Part shown: positions 38,513 through 48,949 of the stretch, piece after piece
Position numbering within the stretch: position 1 is the first letter of the stretch
How the letters are laid out: every line of letters starts with the position of its first letter
Source: Cryptosporidium bovis
Lineage: Eukaryota > Apicomplexa > Conoidasida > Eucoccidiorida > Cryptosporidiidae
Assembly (NCBI GenBank): GCA_009768925.2
Contig: VHIT02000018.1
Location: 372,001-436,000, forward strand
Length of the DNA stretch: 64,000 nucleotides
Reading direction: 5' to 3'
Program-made: the position numbers and the translations under genes
Notes under the pieces: model-generated
Told to the model about the DNA's origin: nothing
The model's database searches: none
Seen by the model: only the letters and a program-made list of their open reading frames with translations

Positions 38513-39349
38513 TCATTATTTACGCACTTTTTTTTCCATCAATTTCCACCTGACACTGTCCTTCCCTTTAAATTAATCAGTCGAGAAAAGATCTCTGCTA
38601 TTCAACATGTCAGACTTGTTATGTCTTTATTTTTCTTTTCTAGTTATCTTCCACGTCTATTAATGTGGATAACTATATAAAATGATTGTCGCCACGTGGT
38701 TGCATGTAAATGCATGCAAACATACATACATGAAATATCGTTTTATTTGCAATAAACCCTGTAAATTATAATTTGTGTGTCTAGAATAGAGTAATAATGT
38801 GTTAAATAACAATTAAACATAAACATAATAAACCAGTATAAATAATCAAAAAATTCAAATAGTCAGTAATCCGGTAGAATTAATCACAAATGCTATATAT
38901 AACTATTGGTTTACTGCAAAAATTTGGAATTTTAGTTATACAAGAAACCAACCAAAACACAATTAATTTGTATGCTTAATAAAATATAGTATTGTTGTAT
39001 TTATCATTCTTCGCAAATATAGTTGAAACAGGAAATAAGCACAAATAAGATAAAATACACTTAAAGTGTGAGTAAAATAATGAGCTATTAAAGTTCAATT
39101 TATTCATAAGTCTAATTTATCCCTTAGTGAAAACAAAATATTTTTATTTTGCAAGTATTTAGGATAAAGTACTGACATGGTCTCAAGAGTAAATATGGCG
39201 GGTATACGTTTAATTTTAAAAAAATGTTGAGAAACAAGTTAACAATTGCCTTTATTAGTCAAAAAAGAAAATTTAGATACATAAAATATTTCTTTGAACA
39301 AATAAGTAAAAAATTGAACGAAAAAATACAGTAGATAGCGATAATTAAA
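38513..39349. other. Intergenic, tandem plus-strand genes
   Basis: 837 bp between the 37481 gene and AAMP. It holds the motif cluster listed separately; otherwise AT-rich without a gene. Confidence 0.4.
38641..38722. promoter_or_regulatory. Inverted repeat, CCACGTGG G-box and TGCATGCA cluster
   Basis: TAGTTATC..CCAC (38641-38654) is mirrored by GTGGATAACTA (38665-38675), then CCACGTGG at 38692-38699 and TGCATGTAAATGCATGCAAA at 38701-38720. G-box CACGTG and TGCATGCA are both described Cryptosporidium/ApiAP2-type promoter motifs. It lies ~630-710 bp upstream of the AAMP start. Confidence 0.5.
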
Positions 39350-40747
39350 ATGGAAATAGACTCCGATATTTCGAATGAAGAATACATGGCTTGTGACGAC
39401 GATCAGATAATTATATTGTCTGCGGATGAAATGGAAGAAAGGTAAGTAAATTTTCAAATATAAATCTATGATGATTACGATTAAATTCATTGTTGCTTTT
39501 TTATCATTAGAGAGGGAGAGGAGTATGTGGGTGAAAATGAAGAAGAAGATATACCATTATTTGATGTAATAGATGAATCGTCAGGAACATTATTGGAGAT
39601 AGATTCATCAATATGCTGCATAGATACTGATCCAATTAGAAAGGACTGTGTACTATTTGGAGGATGTGACGATAAGGCTTACATTTCAAATTTGCCAAAT
39701 AGAATAGTGAATAAAGAAAATAGAGTGAATATAGGTTATACACATATTTTTGAGGGTCATTCAGACACTGTTTCATGTGTATCCTACTCAAAAGATGGTA
39801 AATATTTTGCAACAGGAGGCTGCGAAGGTGCGATAAGAGTATACTTCAATGATAATGATAATTACGGTAATTTACTGAAGGTACTGGAAGGTCCCTCTGA
39901 CGAATTAGAATATATTACATGGCACCCTAAAGGCCCATGTATTCTAGGTGGCGGTGTAGATAAGACAAGTTGGCTATGGATGCTTCCAGAAGGTAACGTT
40001 ATATCGGTTTTATCAGGGCATGGTGATAGTGTAACATGTGGGGACTTTACAAATGATGGAAAACTAGTATGTACAGGGTCTTTAGATGGCAGTGTTATTA
40101 TTTGGAATCCAAAAAGTGGTGTAAGTGCCCATAAAATAAGTTCAAAAAGCTTTTCTGAAAGCGTTATTATTGACAAAGAATTAATGTTAGATGATAATGT
40201 TGGTGTGGTATCTTTAAAGTGTCATCGAATAAATCCAATAATTGCAGTAGGATTAACCAATGGTTTATTTTCATTAATACACTCAGAAACAGGTAAAATA
40301 TTAAATTCAAATTTAAATCATCATGATTCACTGAATTGTTTAGAATTTACTCATATTATTAATGACCCTCTTATAGCTACAGGGGATATGAGTGGAGAAC
40401 TTATAATATGGAATTATGAATACAATAGGATTAATCACACAATGAAACATGAAAAATTTGAGCACTCAAACGGTGTATTACCTGGAATAACCAGTTTATG
40501 CTGGGCCGGAAATAAATGTGGTGGTGCGTTAATTACAACTGGATGTTTGGATGGTACAATCAGGGTTTGGGATTACAGAAGTGGAGAAAACATTAAAACA
40601 TTAAAAGGACACAGAAGTGGAGTTATGTCAATGAAAGTTATTGATTCAAGTATTAACCATGTTGATTACTCAGATAACGACTATATAATAAGAGTTGTGT
40701 CTGCAGGAGATGATGGAAGATGCTTACTATGGGATATTAGAAAATAA
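39350..40747 (+). CDS. AAMP/SQT1-like WD40 protein, two exons
   Basis: Exon 1 is 39350-39441 (MEIDSDISNEEYMACDDDQI). The intron 39442-39510 (69 nt) has donor GTAAGT and acceptor TTAG. Exon 2 is 39511-40747. The phase-2 junction gives AG/A and a 442-residue product. An acidic N-terminus precedes seven to eight WD40 blades. LEYITWHPKGPCILGGGVDK followed by TSWLWMLPEG matches AAMP ([29 protein letters not shown]), and GDMSGELIIWN and GCLDGTIRVWDYRSGE are further blades. The yeast orthologue SQT1 is a dedicated chaperone that captures nascent ribosomal protein uL16 (Rpl10); animal AAMP has a broader literature. A role in 60S assembly is the likeliest inference here. Confidence 0.85.
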
Positions 40748-41059
40748 TACGTTGTTTTATCACATTTCATTCCACACAAACATATCTGAATATATATTTA
40801 AATTATTAGTTTTTCTAACTTAAAAATCAAAATTAAGCTTTATTTATTTACACGGTTAAAAGATTGTTTTGAGGCTTTTATTTCCTCATGGTGATATTAT
40901 TTCTGTATTTACAATTGTAATGATAGTAACAAATAACAGAACAAAATAAATCAAAATGAATGAAAGAAAAAACTCTGATGATTCAACAAACAATAAAAAT
41001 TAAAATACCAAATAGGTGAATAACCACTAAAGTATTTAAAAAACTAAATTATTGTGAAT
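40748..41059. other. Intergenic, convergent 3' region
   Basis: 312 bp between convergent stops. AT-rich; nothing recognised. Confidence 0.5.
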
Positions 41060-42178
41060 TTAACATATTATTTTAAGTACATCTTGCAATGCCTTTGTAT
41101 ATTGATTAAGTGCTTGAACAATATCATCATCAGCAGCCTCCCTATTTTGAGACTCCTTTGCAATATCATTTTTAATATGAGCAATTTCTTCCAAAACAAA
41201 ATTTTGAAATTTATCTTGAGTCTTTTCTATTTTATCTTTAAGACTGCTAAATTCATCGCTTATATTATTTAAGTATAATTCCTTATTATTTATTTCCTTG
41301 TTAACCTCGTCTTCAATGTGATTTTCAAGTTCCTTCAAGAATAACTTCATTTGTTCCTCTTTCTCCTGAGCAATGTGATATTCTCTCTCAGCAATGGTTT
41401 TAGCGTTCATAACTTCATTTAATAGATTTTCGTTTTTTTGTTCAAATTCCTCTAGTATTTGCGATTTTTCATTCATAATCTCTTTTTCTATAATTGAGAG
41501 CCTTTCATCTAAACTCTTACATGCAACAGAAAGTTGATCTAATTTCCCTATAAATATATTTTCCAACTTTTGTTGTATACGTGCTAATTGTTCTTCAAAG
41601 TTTTTTTTCATATTGTTGTGTAAATCGTTTCTTTGTTGATTCTCGTTTTCTATTGCTTTTTTTAGTTTCAATGTATTTTCTTTTAGAACTTGCAGTCTAT
41701 TTTCTTCATATTCCCTTTTTTGCCTTGTATCATTTCTAAGCTGTTTCTCAAGTCCCAATAGTTGTCCCTGTATTTGACCTAATTTCTGTTTTGTAGAAAG
41801 TGGTAATGAGGATGAATTATTTATTTTTGAGCTGGGTGAATTTAATATATTTATACCTGAATAATTTCCACTTGTTATATCTATAGTGCTCTGATTTGTG
41901 GATTGAATATTATTAGAATTGTTCATAAATGATGACAAAAAACTGCCTTTACCCAATCCATTTCTTAGTGACAACTGAAGGGATCCGCCTGTTGGTGGAC
42001 AAATATTTGAAATTTGTGGTTGTTTATTCATTGTTGAATAACTGACATTTTCATTATTTGTTAATATATCGCTAATATCCATCCTCAATTCTAAGCCTGT
42101 ATTTACAGATTCTTTTGGCGAGGACAATGTATCCTCCCCCTTTAAAGACAAAGACTTACTATTGTTCAATATATCCAT
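41060..42178 (-). CDS. SF-assemblin (striated fibre) protein
   Basis: 372 residues from ATG 42178-42176; the frame reaches a TTG at 42184 that is not a credible start. The first ~120 residues are Ser/Asn-rich and disordered. From ~125 to the end a continuous coiled coil (LGQIQGQLLGLEKQLRNDTR, RLSIIEKEIMNEKSQILEEF, SQNREAADDDIVQALNQYTK) carries the SF-assemblin pattern, including the family's C-terminal E...RE..D..I. In Toxoplasma, SFA proteins form the fibre linking the centrosome to daughter buds and are essential for division. In algae they make flagellar root fibres. The protein is the expected size plus an extended head. This gene strongly supports an alveolate source. Confidence 0.9.
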   Translation of the reverse strand: MDILNNSKSLSLKGEDTLSSPKESVNTGLELRMDISDILTNNENVSYSTMNKQPQISNICPPTGGSLQLSLRNGLGKGSFLSSFMNNSNNIQSTNQSTIDITSGNYSGINILNSPSSKINNSSSLPLSTKQKLGQIQGQLLGLEKQLRNDTRQKREYEENRLQVLKENTLKLKKAIENENQQRNDLHNNMKKNFEEQLARIQQKLENIFIGKLDQLSVACKSLDERLSIIEKEIMNEKSQILEEFEQKNENLLNEVMNAKTIAEREYHIAQEKEEQMKLFLKELENHIEDEVNKEINNKELYLNNISDEFSSLKDKIEKTQDKFQNFVLEEIAHIKNDIAKESQNREAADDDIVQALNQYTKALQDVLKIIC

Positions 42179-42718
42179 GTTCAAATCATATATTTTTTGC
42201 CTTGATTTTACGTTTTAATTGTGTATTTTAGTTTGCGCTCTAAAACCTATAGTGAATCTATTTGCCTATCAATTGTATTAAAACCAAAAAAATAATATTA
42301 ATCTATTATACATATCATTAAAAACTGGTAATATTATTATGTTGTTTATTTGGGTTTACGTGGAAAAATAATTGTAATAGTTCAGCAATATGTCGGTATT
42401 ACATTAAAAATAAATGTTAATCAACTTCAAGAGTTATATATTTGCTTTGCAATTTTTATTCTTTAACCATTTACTTATTGTGATATATTCAAACGTTTAT
42501 TTGCGCACAACACCAAAATAATGTATTACCAATCTTTCTTCATATGTCCTTACCTTATTCAAGTATTCAAATATAATTAAGAATTATGGTATAAATAAGA
42601 GTCAAAAGAGTGAGTTTAAAAAGTGCTTATGATACTAAAATATAGAAATGTATATTGAAAAGAATTAGTTTTAGTCATAATATGTGAAGTAAATTAAGAA
42701 AACATGTTGGCGCCTAAT

Positions 42719-42724
42719 TAATTA
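42719..42724. promoter_or_regulatory. E2F-like palindrome TTGGCGCCTAATT
   Basis: Exact GGCGCC in AT-rich DNA, 541 bp upstream of the SF-assemblin ATG. On the opposite strand it reads AATTAGGCGCCAA. Confidence 0.5.
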
Positions 42725-43076
42725 CAATTTAAATATGTATAGAACATTAATTCATTAAAAAAAGTGAAAAAGGATTGAATTAAAGAATAAAGTACCTAAA
42801 CCTTAATTTATATACAACTATATCTCTTCTGCAAAAAAGCACACAATAAAAAGTTGTTAACAAGGTCACAATACCATCTAAAATATATAAAATAACGACA
42901 ATAAATAAAACCCCACATGCTTCAAGATAGTGACAATCAATCTACCAGATTCTACAGAAATTAAACAAAAATATATTAAATTAAGTAAAACATATTATAT
43001 CTAAAAAAATAAAAGTATTCTAAATATTGGAACCCCACCACTATCCAAAGTTAATTATAATTTAAAGATCGTATAT

Positions 43077-43082
43077 GGCGCC
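43077..43082. promoter_or_regulatory. E2F-like palindrome TATGGCGCCAAATG
   Basis: Exact GGCGCC 55 bp beyond the stop of the 43137 gene and ~900 bp upstream of SF-assemblin. Which gene it serves, if any, is unclear. Confidence 0.4.
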
Positions 43083-43136
43083 AAATGACTGAGAGATGAT
43101 GCACAATGTATATATTTAGAAAGATTTGCTTACCAT

Positions 43137-44465
43137 TTATTTTTTTACGAGACAAAAACACGATATTAGTAATATAATAAAAGAAACGAAACATATTATT
43201 GTCATAATCATATTTCTGTCTAGAATATTTTTCCTTTGATTGTCAGATACCATTCCATTGAGATCAATATAGCCTTTGTTGTGCAATTCTGAATGATTGT
43301 GCTCACTATATAGTGGTTCATATCCACTAATTATCTTTGATTTGAGTTTTCTGGTTTTTTTCCCTCCATTTTCATCCTTTGCTTTTCGCTCTCTAACATA
43401 TTCTTCCTTGTCTGCATGTTCTTGTTTATGTTCAACCACCTTTTTACTCGCTTCATTTTTTTCCTTTGGTTTCAATATTTCCAACTCGGGGATGTGTGGT
43501 ATTGGTGGTGGAGGTGGTAATTCCTATATATTAAATTCAAATTGTGAGAAGAAAGTAATAAATGAAATGAGTGCGAGCCTTATTTAAATAACAATAAACT
43601 TACCGGTAAATGAGCTTGAGATGTAATCCTATATATTTCTTTGAGTCTAATTGTACATGTTGAACACCTTATCTCTTCGGAAAGATCTACCGGCCTTTGT
43701 TCATCATAATTTTTCTCTTCCAATAATAGTCTTATCTGGCTGCTCATGTGCTTCCACAACAAGTCAATTATATTTACTGATTCAGCTCTAACTGCCAGAT
43801 GCAAAACATTATCTTTATTTGCATCTCTGGCATGCAGTAGGTGTTGTATTCCATATATTTTTCTAATTATTAATTCCCTAGTAGCATAAAACAATCCATT
43901 TCTTATTAATGCTGTCAATAATGTATCAACTTTCTGTTTATTATTCAAATGAATTGATATATACATTCTAATCGCTTTAATGAATTAAACTTACCTTAAC
44001 TGTACATGCATAGAATAATGTACCTATAAATTGAACTGGGATTTCTTGTAGTATATTATCCATACTTTCTACTGCCGATCTTGCCTTATTCTCTAAATCT
44101 TGACTGTAATCTGGGTTTTCCAGGCAGTCTATTAATTCAAAATAACCAATTACTGAGTGTGGAGTTTCTTGCATTGTTTGACTTAAATATTTCGCAACAT
44201 CATAACCTGTTTATAGCAAAAAAAATCATTAATATTTGAAATATTAAATTCAAGATGGTTATTGACCATTTTTTAGAAACTCACATGAACTCCTTAAATT
44301 TGTGTTTATTTCCTGAAATTCAAAATCATCTCTTCTTTTGTGCAAAGTTCCATCACTTCTAATTGAAATAACTACTTTAATTTGGAGTAATAGTATTACA
44401 AAGCTTATAATTGATTGAAAATTTAAGTTAAATCTCTTTTCAAAATCCATCTTATACTTTAACAT
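43137..44465 (-). CDS. Secreted ankyrin-type protein with C-terminal membrane anchor, four exons
   Basis: Exons are 44285-44465, 43995-44206, 43604-43933 and 43137-43523. Introns are 78, 61 and 80 nt with GTGAGT, GTAAGT and GTAAGT donors. All phases agree (1, 0, 0) and give 369 residues. The N-terminus has a signal-peptide-like core (SIISFVILLLQIKVVIS), then a SSCYDVAKYL segment and an ankyrin-like unit (DANKDNVLHLAVRAESVNII). LLLEEKNYDEQRPVDLS and a Pro run (PPPPPIPHIP) follow, then a Lys/Glu-rich stalk and a C-terminal span IICFVSFIILLISCFCL. Topology is probably type I, with the ankyrin part lumenal or extracellular, unusual for ankyrins. It is clearly related to the next gene at 45325. 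Confidence 0.8.
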
Positions 44466-45324
44466 ATTTTAAAGTTAATTTTTTTAACCTTATATTGATA
44501 TATTTCAAAAAAATACAGAAAAAACAGATTTCTCTATTATTTCTACTATAAACAACTTTCCGTATCAGTTTGATTTCACTAATTATTAAACCATCTTCCT
44601 AGTTTTTGTCATTCGTTATTATTCAGCTTGTATTAAATTTATCTTTTAATGTATTATTCATATAGGCTAATTATATAATATCAGGATCATACTTACTCCT
44701 TATTTGTGTTTTATATTGTATTCCTCTAATTTTTTTAAATATTGAATCAAATTTTGTATTTTAAAGTTCCTTTTTTCATTCTCACTCTATTTCCATTTAA
44801 TTTGTTCACACAAGCTGCCATTTGGCGGCAAGAAACACCCCTGCATTTAAAAAGTTAAAAGTTACAAGCAACAATTAATACTATAAAAATTGAGAAGTTC
44901 AAATATATTATACATGAAGGCATGTGCAATTATAAGAAACGAAAAAAGTATGAGAACAAAATTCAATTATATAGTTACCGGAGATATATACAAAAACTTT
45001 ATGAGTAAATATGATTAGCTATTAAATGTTAATTAAACCTGCTAAAATAATACAGTAATGAATTCTTCTTCTTTCTCTCGAGCCTGACTTTATAACTGAG
45101 AATTGTATCTCTATTGTTATAAAAAATAAGTGATAACAATAAAATTTGGGGAAAAAAGAAGTAATAGTAATATATTGAAAGTATTTAAGTGAATGAGTAA
45201 CATAATATAAATAAGTCATCCATTTTTTTCAAAGTTCAAATACTAAAACTATATATTTCTGCTTAAATAACTATTTTTAAATATAAAATATTTAATTTTT
45301 TCATTCTTTTTTGATTAATGAAAA
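44466..45324. other. Intergenic, tandem minus-strand genes
   Basis: 859 bp between the two related ankyrin genes. AT-rich apart from the GC motif listed. A 65-codon minus-strand ORF at 45022-45219 has no supporting feature. Confidence 0.4.
44821..44832. promoter_or_regulatory. E2F-like TTTGGCGGCAAG upstream of 43137 gene
   Basis: TTTGGCGGC is one base from the TTTGGCGCC sites elsewhere in the window and lies 356 bp upstream of the secreted ankyrin gene start. Confidence 0.4.
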
Positions 45325-47487
45325 TCAAACTTTAGTTGCAAACCAAATAAGTAGTAATACAACGGTAAATACAATACAGAATATGATAATTGACCAAAAG
45401 AGTACTTTTTCAAGAAAATTTCCTGATTTTACAGGTTTCTCTTCACTATTATCTTGATTCAAATCCGTAGAATCACCGTTAGAATCTAGAGAGTCTGCAC
45501 TTTTATTATTTTGATTTTCATCCTTGTTAGAATCATACTGTGACAGCGTTAAAGAACTTTCATCACTCGAGTCTTCAACAATTTCACCATGTATTTGATT
45601 TTTGTTTAATTCATCTTCATCATTAATGATTTGAGTTTCAGAGACATAAGCTTCACTATTTTCACTTCTATCGGGAATATATCCAAGAACATCTTCAGAT
45701 ACATCTACTTCAACATTATGAGGTTTAATAGGTCTATGGCTTCTTTGTGAAGCAATAAAATTTTTTGCATCCTGATATCTTCGCTTTTGTGATCTTAAAT
45801 TTTGTTGAACAGATTCATTTTTCAACTGTTCATTCGAATATTCTTTAATTCTCTCATTAATCCTATTACTACTTTCAATAGCAGCTTCAACAGCACTCTC
45901 TTCACTGGATGTAAAATTTAATACAGGTTTGCAAAACATTGCTGCTGTTTCTGTCATAATTTTCTGCTTATTTCTTTCTTTTACTATAGCTTCAGGATCT
46001 AATTTTTTAACATAATTTGACATTGTTCTGTAAGTAGTTTTAAACCTCCTAATTATACTTGGTCTTTTCTCATCTATCGAAACATCTAGTGGTGTTTGAC
46101 CAAGTACATTCTTTTCTTCTAATGCTAATTTAATTTCAATAGGGTCTTTAATCAATCTTAATACAAAATCAACAACTTGAAGACTATTTGATTTCGCTGC
46201 AAGGTGAAGAGGATTGTTACCATATAAATCATAATAATGACCGTACTTAACACAACCCCACATTTTATTTGCAATAGGATGTAACAATGAGGATAAATAA
46301 CCATATTCAATTAATTTTTGATATACTGTACGACCATTTTGTTTATCTCCTTCACATATGTAAAGTGACAAAGCTTCTTGTGGGCTAATACCTTCTGATA
46401 TTGGGTCCTTCAATACATCAAGAGCTGAATTAATTGTTTTTTCAGCTTGAACATTTGTCATATGTTTCAATGTTGTTATTTCTTCAAATATTGTTTTAAA
46501 TGCTGCCTGAGAAGGTGTTCCTATTGAATCCTTACTCCACTCAAACTTATTTACAATGTCATTACATGACGGTGTTGGTATATATTTCCCCTTTAATTTT
46601 ATCTTTATTTCTTCTAATTCAGCTTCAGAAGTTTGAGTTTTTTTTCTTCCAAATTCAGTATTAACTGGACTTCTACTTTTTTTTTCAATAAATGATCTTG
46701 TTGGCTGAACCACTCCTAGTAGTAAATCAAGTGTAGCTGGGACGACATTACCTATTGATGAACCACTAATTCCATCTTTTATAGATGTAGAGGCCTTTTG
46801 TATATTATCGCTTTTATTCTGTTCGAAATTATTCTCTTCATTGTTATTTTTATCACCCTCTTTTGAAGAAAATGATTCACTTCTTTCTGTTTCAACACTA
46901 ATTTTTGGAACAATTGATTCTTCTTCAGAACTTCTCTCGAGAGGGATATCTCTATCTAAGGAAACAATATCTTCCTTATTACTTTTTGAATCTTGCGATT
47001 TTATTAATCCTTCATCTGATTTTGTATCTGCTTTGTCTGATCTTTGTCTAGTGTCTCTTTTATTATCCATTTCGCTTTCAGAAGCATCACCTTCTGAGCT
47101 TATATCACCAGAAACTTCTTCTTCATCAACATATGTGCTTTCTACTGCAGCTGATTCTTGTTTTTCTGATGATTTTGTTTCTGTATCATCTTTTTTACTT
47201 TCTTCTTGTACTTCTGCCCCCGGTGATGTGTCTATTGATGAATCTATATTAAAGCTACTATTATTTACAGATCCCACAACTGCCCCAGTATCAGAGGTTC
47301 CTGAAGAGCTATCTTCTTCTTTAGCTCCTATATCATCAAATCCACTATCATAGCCACCTGAAGTTGTTGATCCTTCCGTATTTTCAAAGTTTTCATTACT
47401 ATCTAAGTTTGTACTCGAATTTAAACCTAAAATACTTACATTTAGTATTAAAAAAATTAAAAACAAGAAATTGATTTTTAATCCCAT
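45325..47487 (-). CDS. Secreted ankyrin-type protein with C-terminal membrane anchor, 720 aa
   Basis: Single exon, ATG 47487-47485. A clear signal peptide (INFLFLIFLILNVSILGLNS) is followed by ~270 residues rich in Ser/Glu/Asp (disordered, acidic). A folded region at ~300-510 carries PTPSCNDIVNKF and an ankyrin-like unit DLYGNNPLHLAAKSNSLQVV. LALEEKNVLGQTPLDVS and RRFKTTYRTMS follow, then a charged acidic stretch and a C-terminal span VLFWSIIIFCIVFTVVLLLI with a short KV tail. The core aligns with the 43137 gene (NPLHLA/NVLHLA, LEEKN, Q/R-P-x-D-V/L-S, R-x-K-x-x-Y-R), so the two are tandem paralogues, yet this one has no introns. Lineage-specific membrane protein; function unknown. Confidence 0.82.
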   Translation of the reverse strand: MGLKINFLFLIFLILNVSILGLNSSTNLDSNENFENTEGSTTSGGYDSGFDDIGAKEEDSSSGTSDTGAVVGSVNNSSFNIDSSIDTSPGAEVQEESKKDDTETKSSEKQESAAVESTYVDEEEVSGDISSEGDASESEMDNKRDTRQRSDKADTKSDEGLIKSQDSKSNKEDIVSLDRDIPLERSSEEESIVPKISVETERSESFSSKEGDKNNNEENNFEQNKSDNIQKASTSIKDGISGSSIGNVVPATLDLLLGVVQPTRSFIEKKSRSPVNTEFGRKKTQTSEAELEEIKIKLKGKYIPTPSCNDIVNKFEWSKDSIGTPSQAAFKTIFEEITTLKHMTNVQAEKTINSALDVLKDPISEGISPQEALSLYICEGDKQNGRTVYQKLIEYGYLSSLLHPIANKMWGCVKYGHYYDLYGNNPLHLAAKSNSLQVVDFVLRLIKDPIEIKLALEEKNVLGQTPLDVSIDEKRPSIIRRFKTTYRTMSNYVKKLDPEAIVKERNKQKIMTETAAMFCKPVLNFTSSEESAVEAAIESSNRINERIKEYSNEQLKNESVQQNLRSQKRRYQDAKNFIASQRSHRPIKPHNVEVDVSEDVLGYIPDRSENSEAYVSETQIINDEDELNKNQIHGEIVEDSSDESSLTLSQYDSNKDENQNNKSADSLDSNGDSTDLNQDNSEEKPVKSGNFLEKVLFWSIIIFCIVFTVVLLLIWFATKV

Positions 47488-47533
47488 CTTTTATTCTCTC
47501 GTAATATTCATATGCATATATATATATACATAA

Positions 47534-47577
<44 letters not shown>

Positions 47578-48949
47578 TTATTTATTTATATATACCTTAA
47601 TAACGGTTAATTACTTGCTAGTACCAAACTATAATGTGTTATAGTTGATAAATAATTCAAATATTCATATAAAAATAATATGAAAACAATTATTTACACT
47701 TTGTATTGTATGCATATGATTCCTTCCTAATAAAATTAAATATTTCACCAATGATTGTTATTCACTTCTCAAGAAGGAAAATAAAAATAGGCTAATAAAT
47801 AAAGAATTTATTTCTTCTTATCAGTTAGTTGTTATAGCTCTATTGATAAGTTTAAATAGAGCAATCTAATTTATATAAATTAATAACTTTAATACAATAT
47901 TGACAATTGTTTTCACGTTTCAGCAACAGTATCTTCTTTCTCCTCAACTCTAGGAACTAGATATATTTTATTACACTGTCGTACTTAAAAAATTAAAAAG
48001 AACCTAAAAATTATAGGCGAGAGGAAGAAAACAGTAATTCAATAGACCAGTGCATTTCTCACTATTACGCATTGCTACTTTTACCTTAAATATACACAGA
48101 AAGAAAAATAATTGAGTTATTGGATACTATTATTGTATCACACTATTACACATTTCTTTATTTCAATACTTATTTAGAGTGTACACACAAATGTTTTATA
48201 CTCATTAAATGATTTGGAGCAATTTAATTTAAAAAAAAAATCACACTTGTTGGCGCCAAAGGTACCTATATTAATCTCTTGTGTAAAAAATTAAATAATT
48301 TGAAAAACAATCTTTAATACAAAATAGTTACATTTCTCAATTAAATGTAAACACAAAAATGGTGGACTCAATGTAGTTACTTTTTTAATTTAGAATAAAA
48401 AAGCATTATAATGCATCAACTAATATTTAATTTCTTCGAGGTGACTCACGTGCACCTCTACATATTTGATATGACGACTAATAAACGATATTATCGATAG
48501 AACCAATAATATTGGCTACTAAAATTATTATTAATATCACATATACCTTAAAGCATATAAAGCAGTAGTTCACTTTAGGTGTTAATTATCAATACCACAA
48601 TACAAGTTATATGCAAGATTATTAGGCGCTACCCCACATTTGTGATTGCATGTATTTTGATATTTTATTTGAATCTAAACTAGGATATTAGTAGAAATAG
48701 TAATAAAATAAGTAGAAATTTATCTTACAATAATAAAATTAGGTTCAATAAAAGATAAAGTAGAGCATCACACAGTGAATAAGTGTGATTACTCTTTCTT
48801 TTTTTCAGGAGATAAAAGTAAGATAAAGTTAAAACATTGGCATTTAGTTACATAGAATTTGAAATTAAGTATAAACTAGGTAATAAATCATATTTTTTCC
48901 TGGGAACATTGGAGTTTATTATTGAGCGACGATAAGTAATAAAAAAGAA
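47488..48949. promoter_or_regulatory. Longest intergenic region; divergent promoter with several GC motifs
   Basis: 1,462 bp between the 720-aa ankyrin gene and the PDI-like gene. No coding exon recognised. GC elements stand out: TTGGCGCCAAAGG (GGCGCC at 48252-48257), GAGGTGACTCACGTGCACCTC (48438-48458), TTAGGCGCTACC (48623-48633) and TGCATG (48647-48652). The TA microsatellite is at the left end. A non-coding RNA cannot be excluded. Confidence 0.45.
47519..47592. repeat. (TA)n microsatellite in the 45325-gene promoter
   Basis: Near-perfect TA dinucleotide run with a few interruptions (TACATA, TTTA), 30-105 bp upstream of the ATG. Likely length-variable between isolates. Confidence 0.85.

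Larger units (their letters stand above)
42179..43136. other. Intergenic, tandem minus-strand genes
   Basis: 958 bp upstream of SF-assemblin. Two GGCGCC palindromes are listed separately. No gene recognised in the rest. Confidence 0.4.

Noticed and set aside
45022-45219. 65-codon minus-strand ORF in the gap between the ankyrin genes
   Set aside because: No start context, signal or similarity; AT-rich chance frame.
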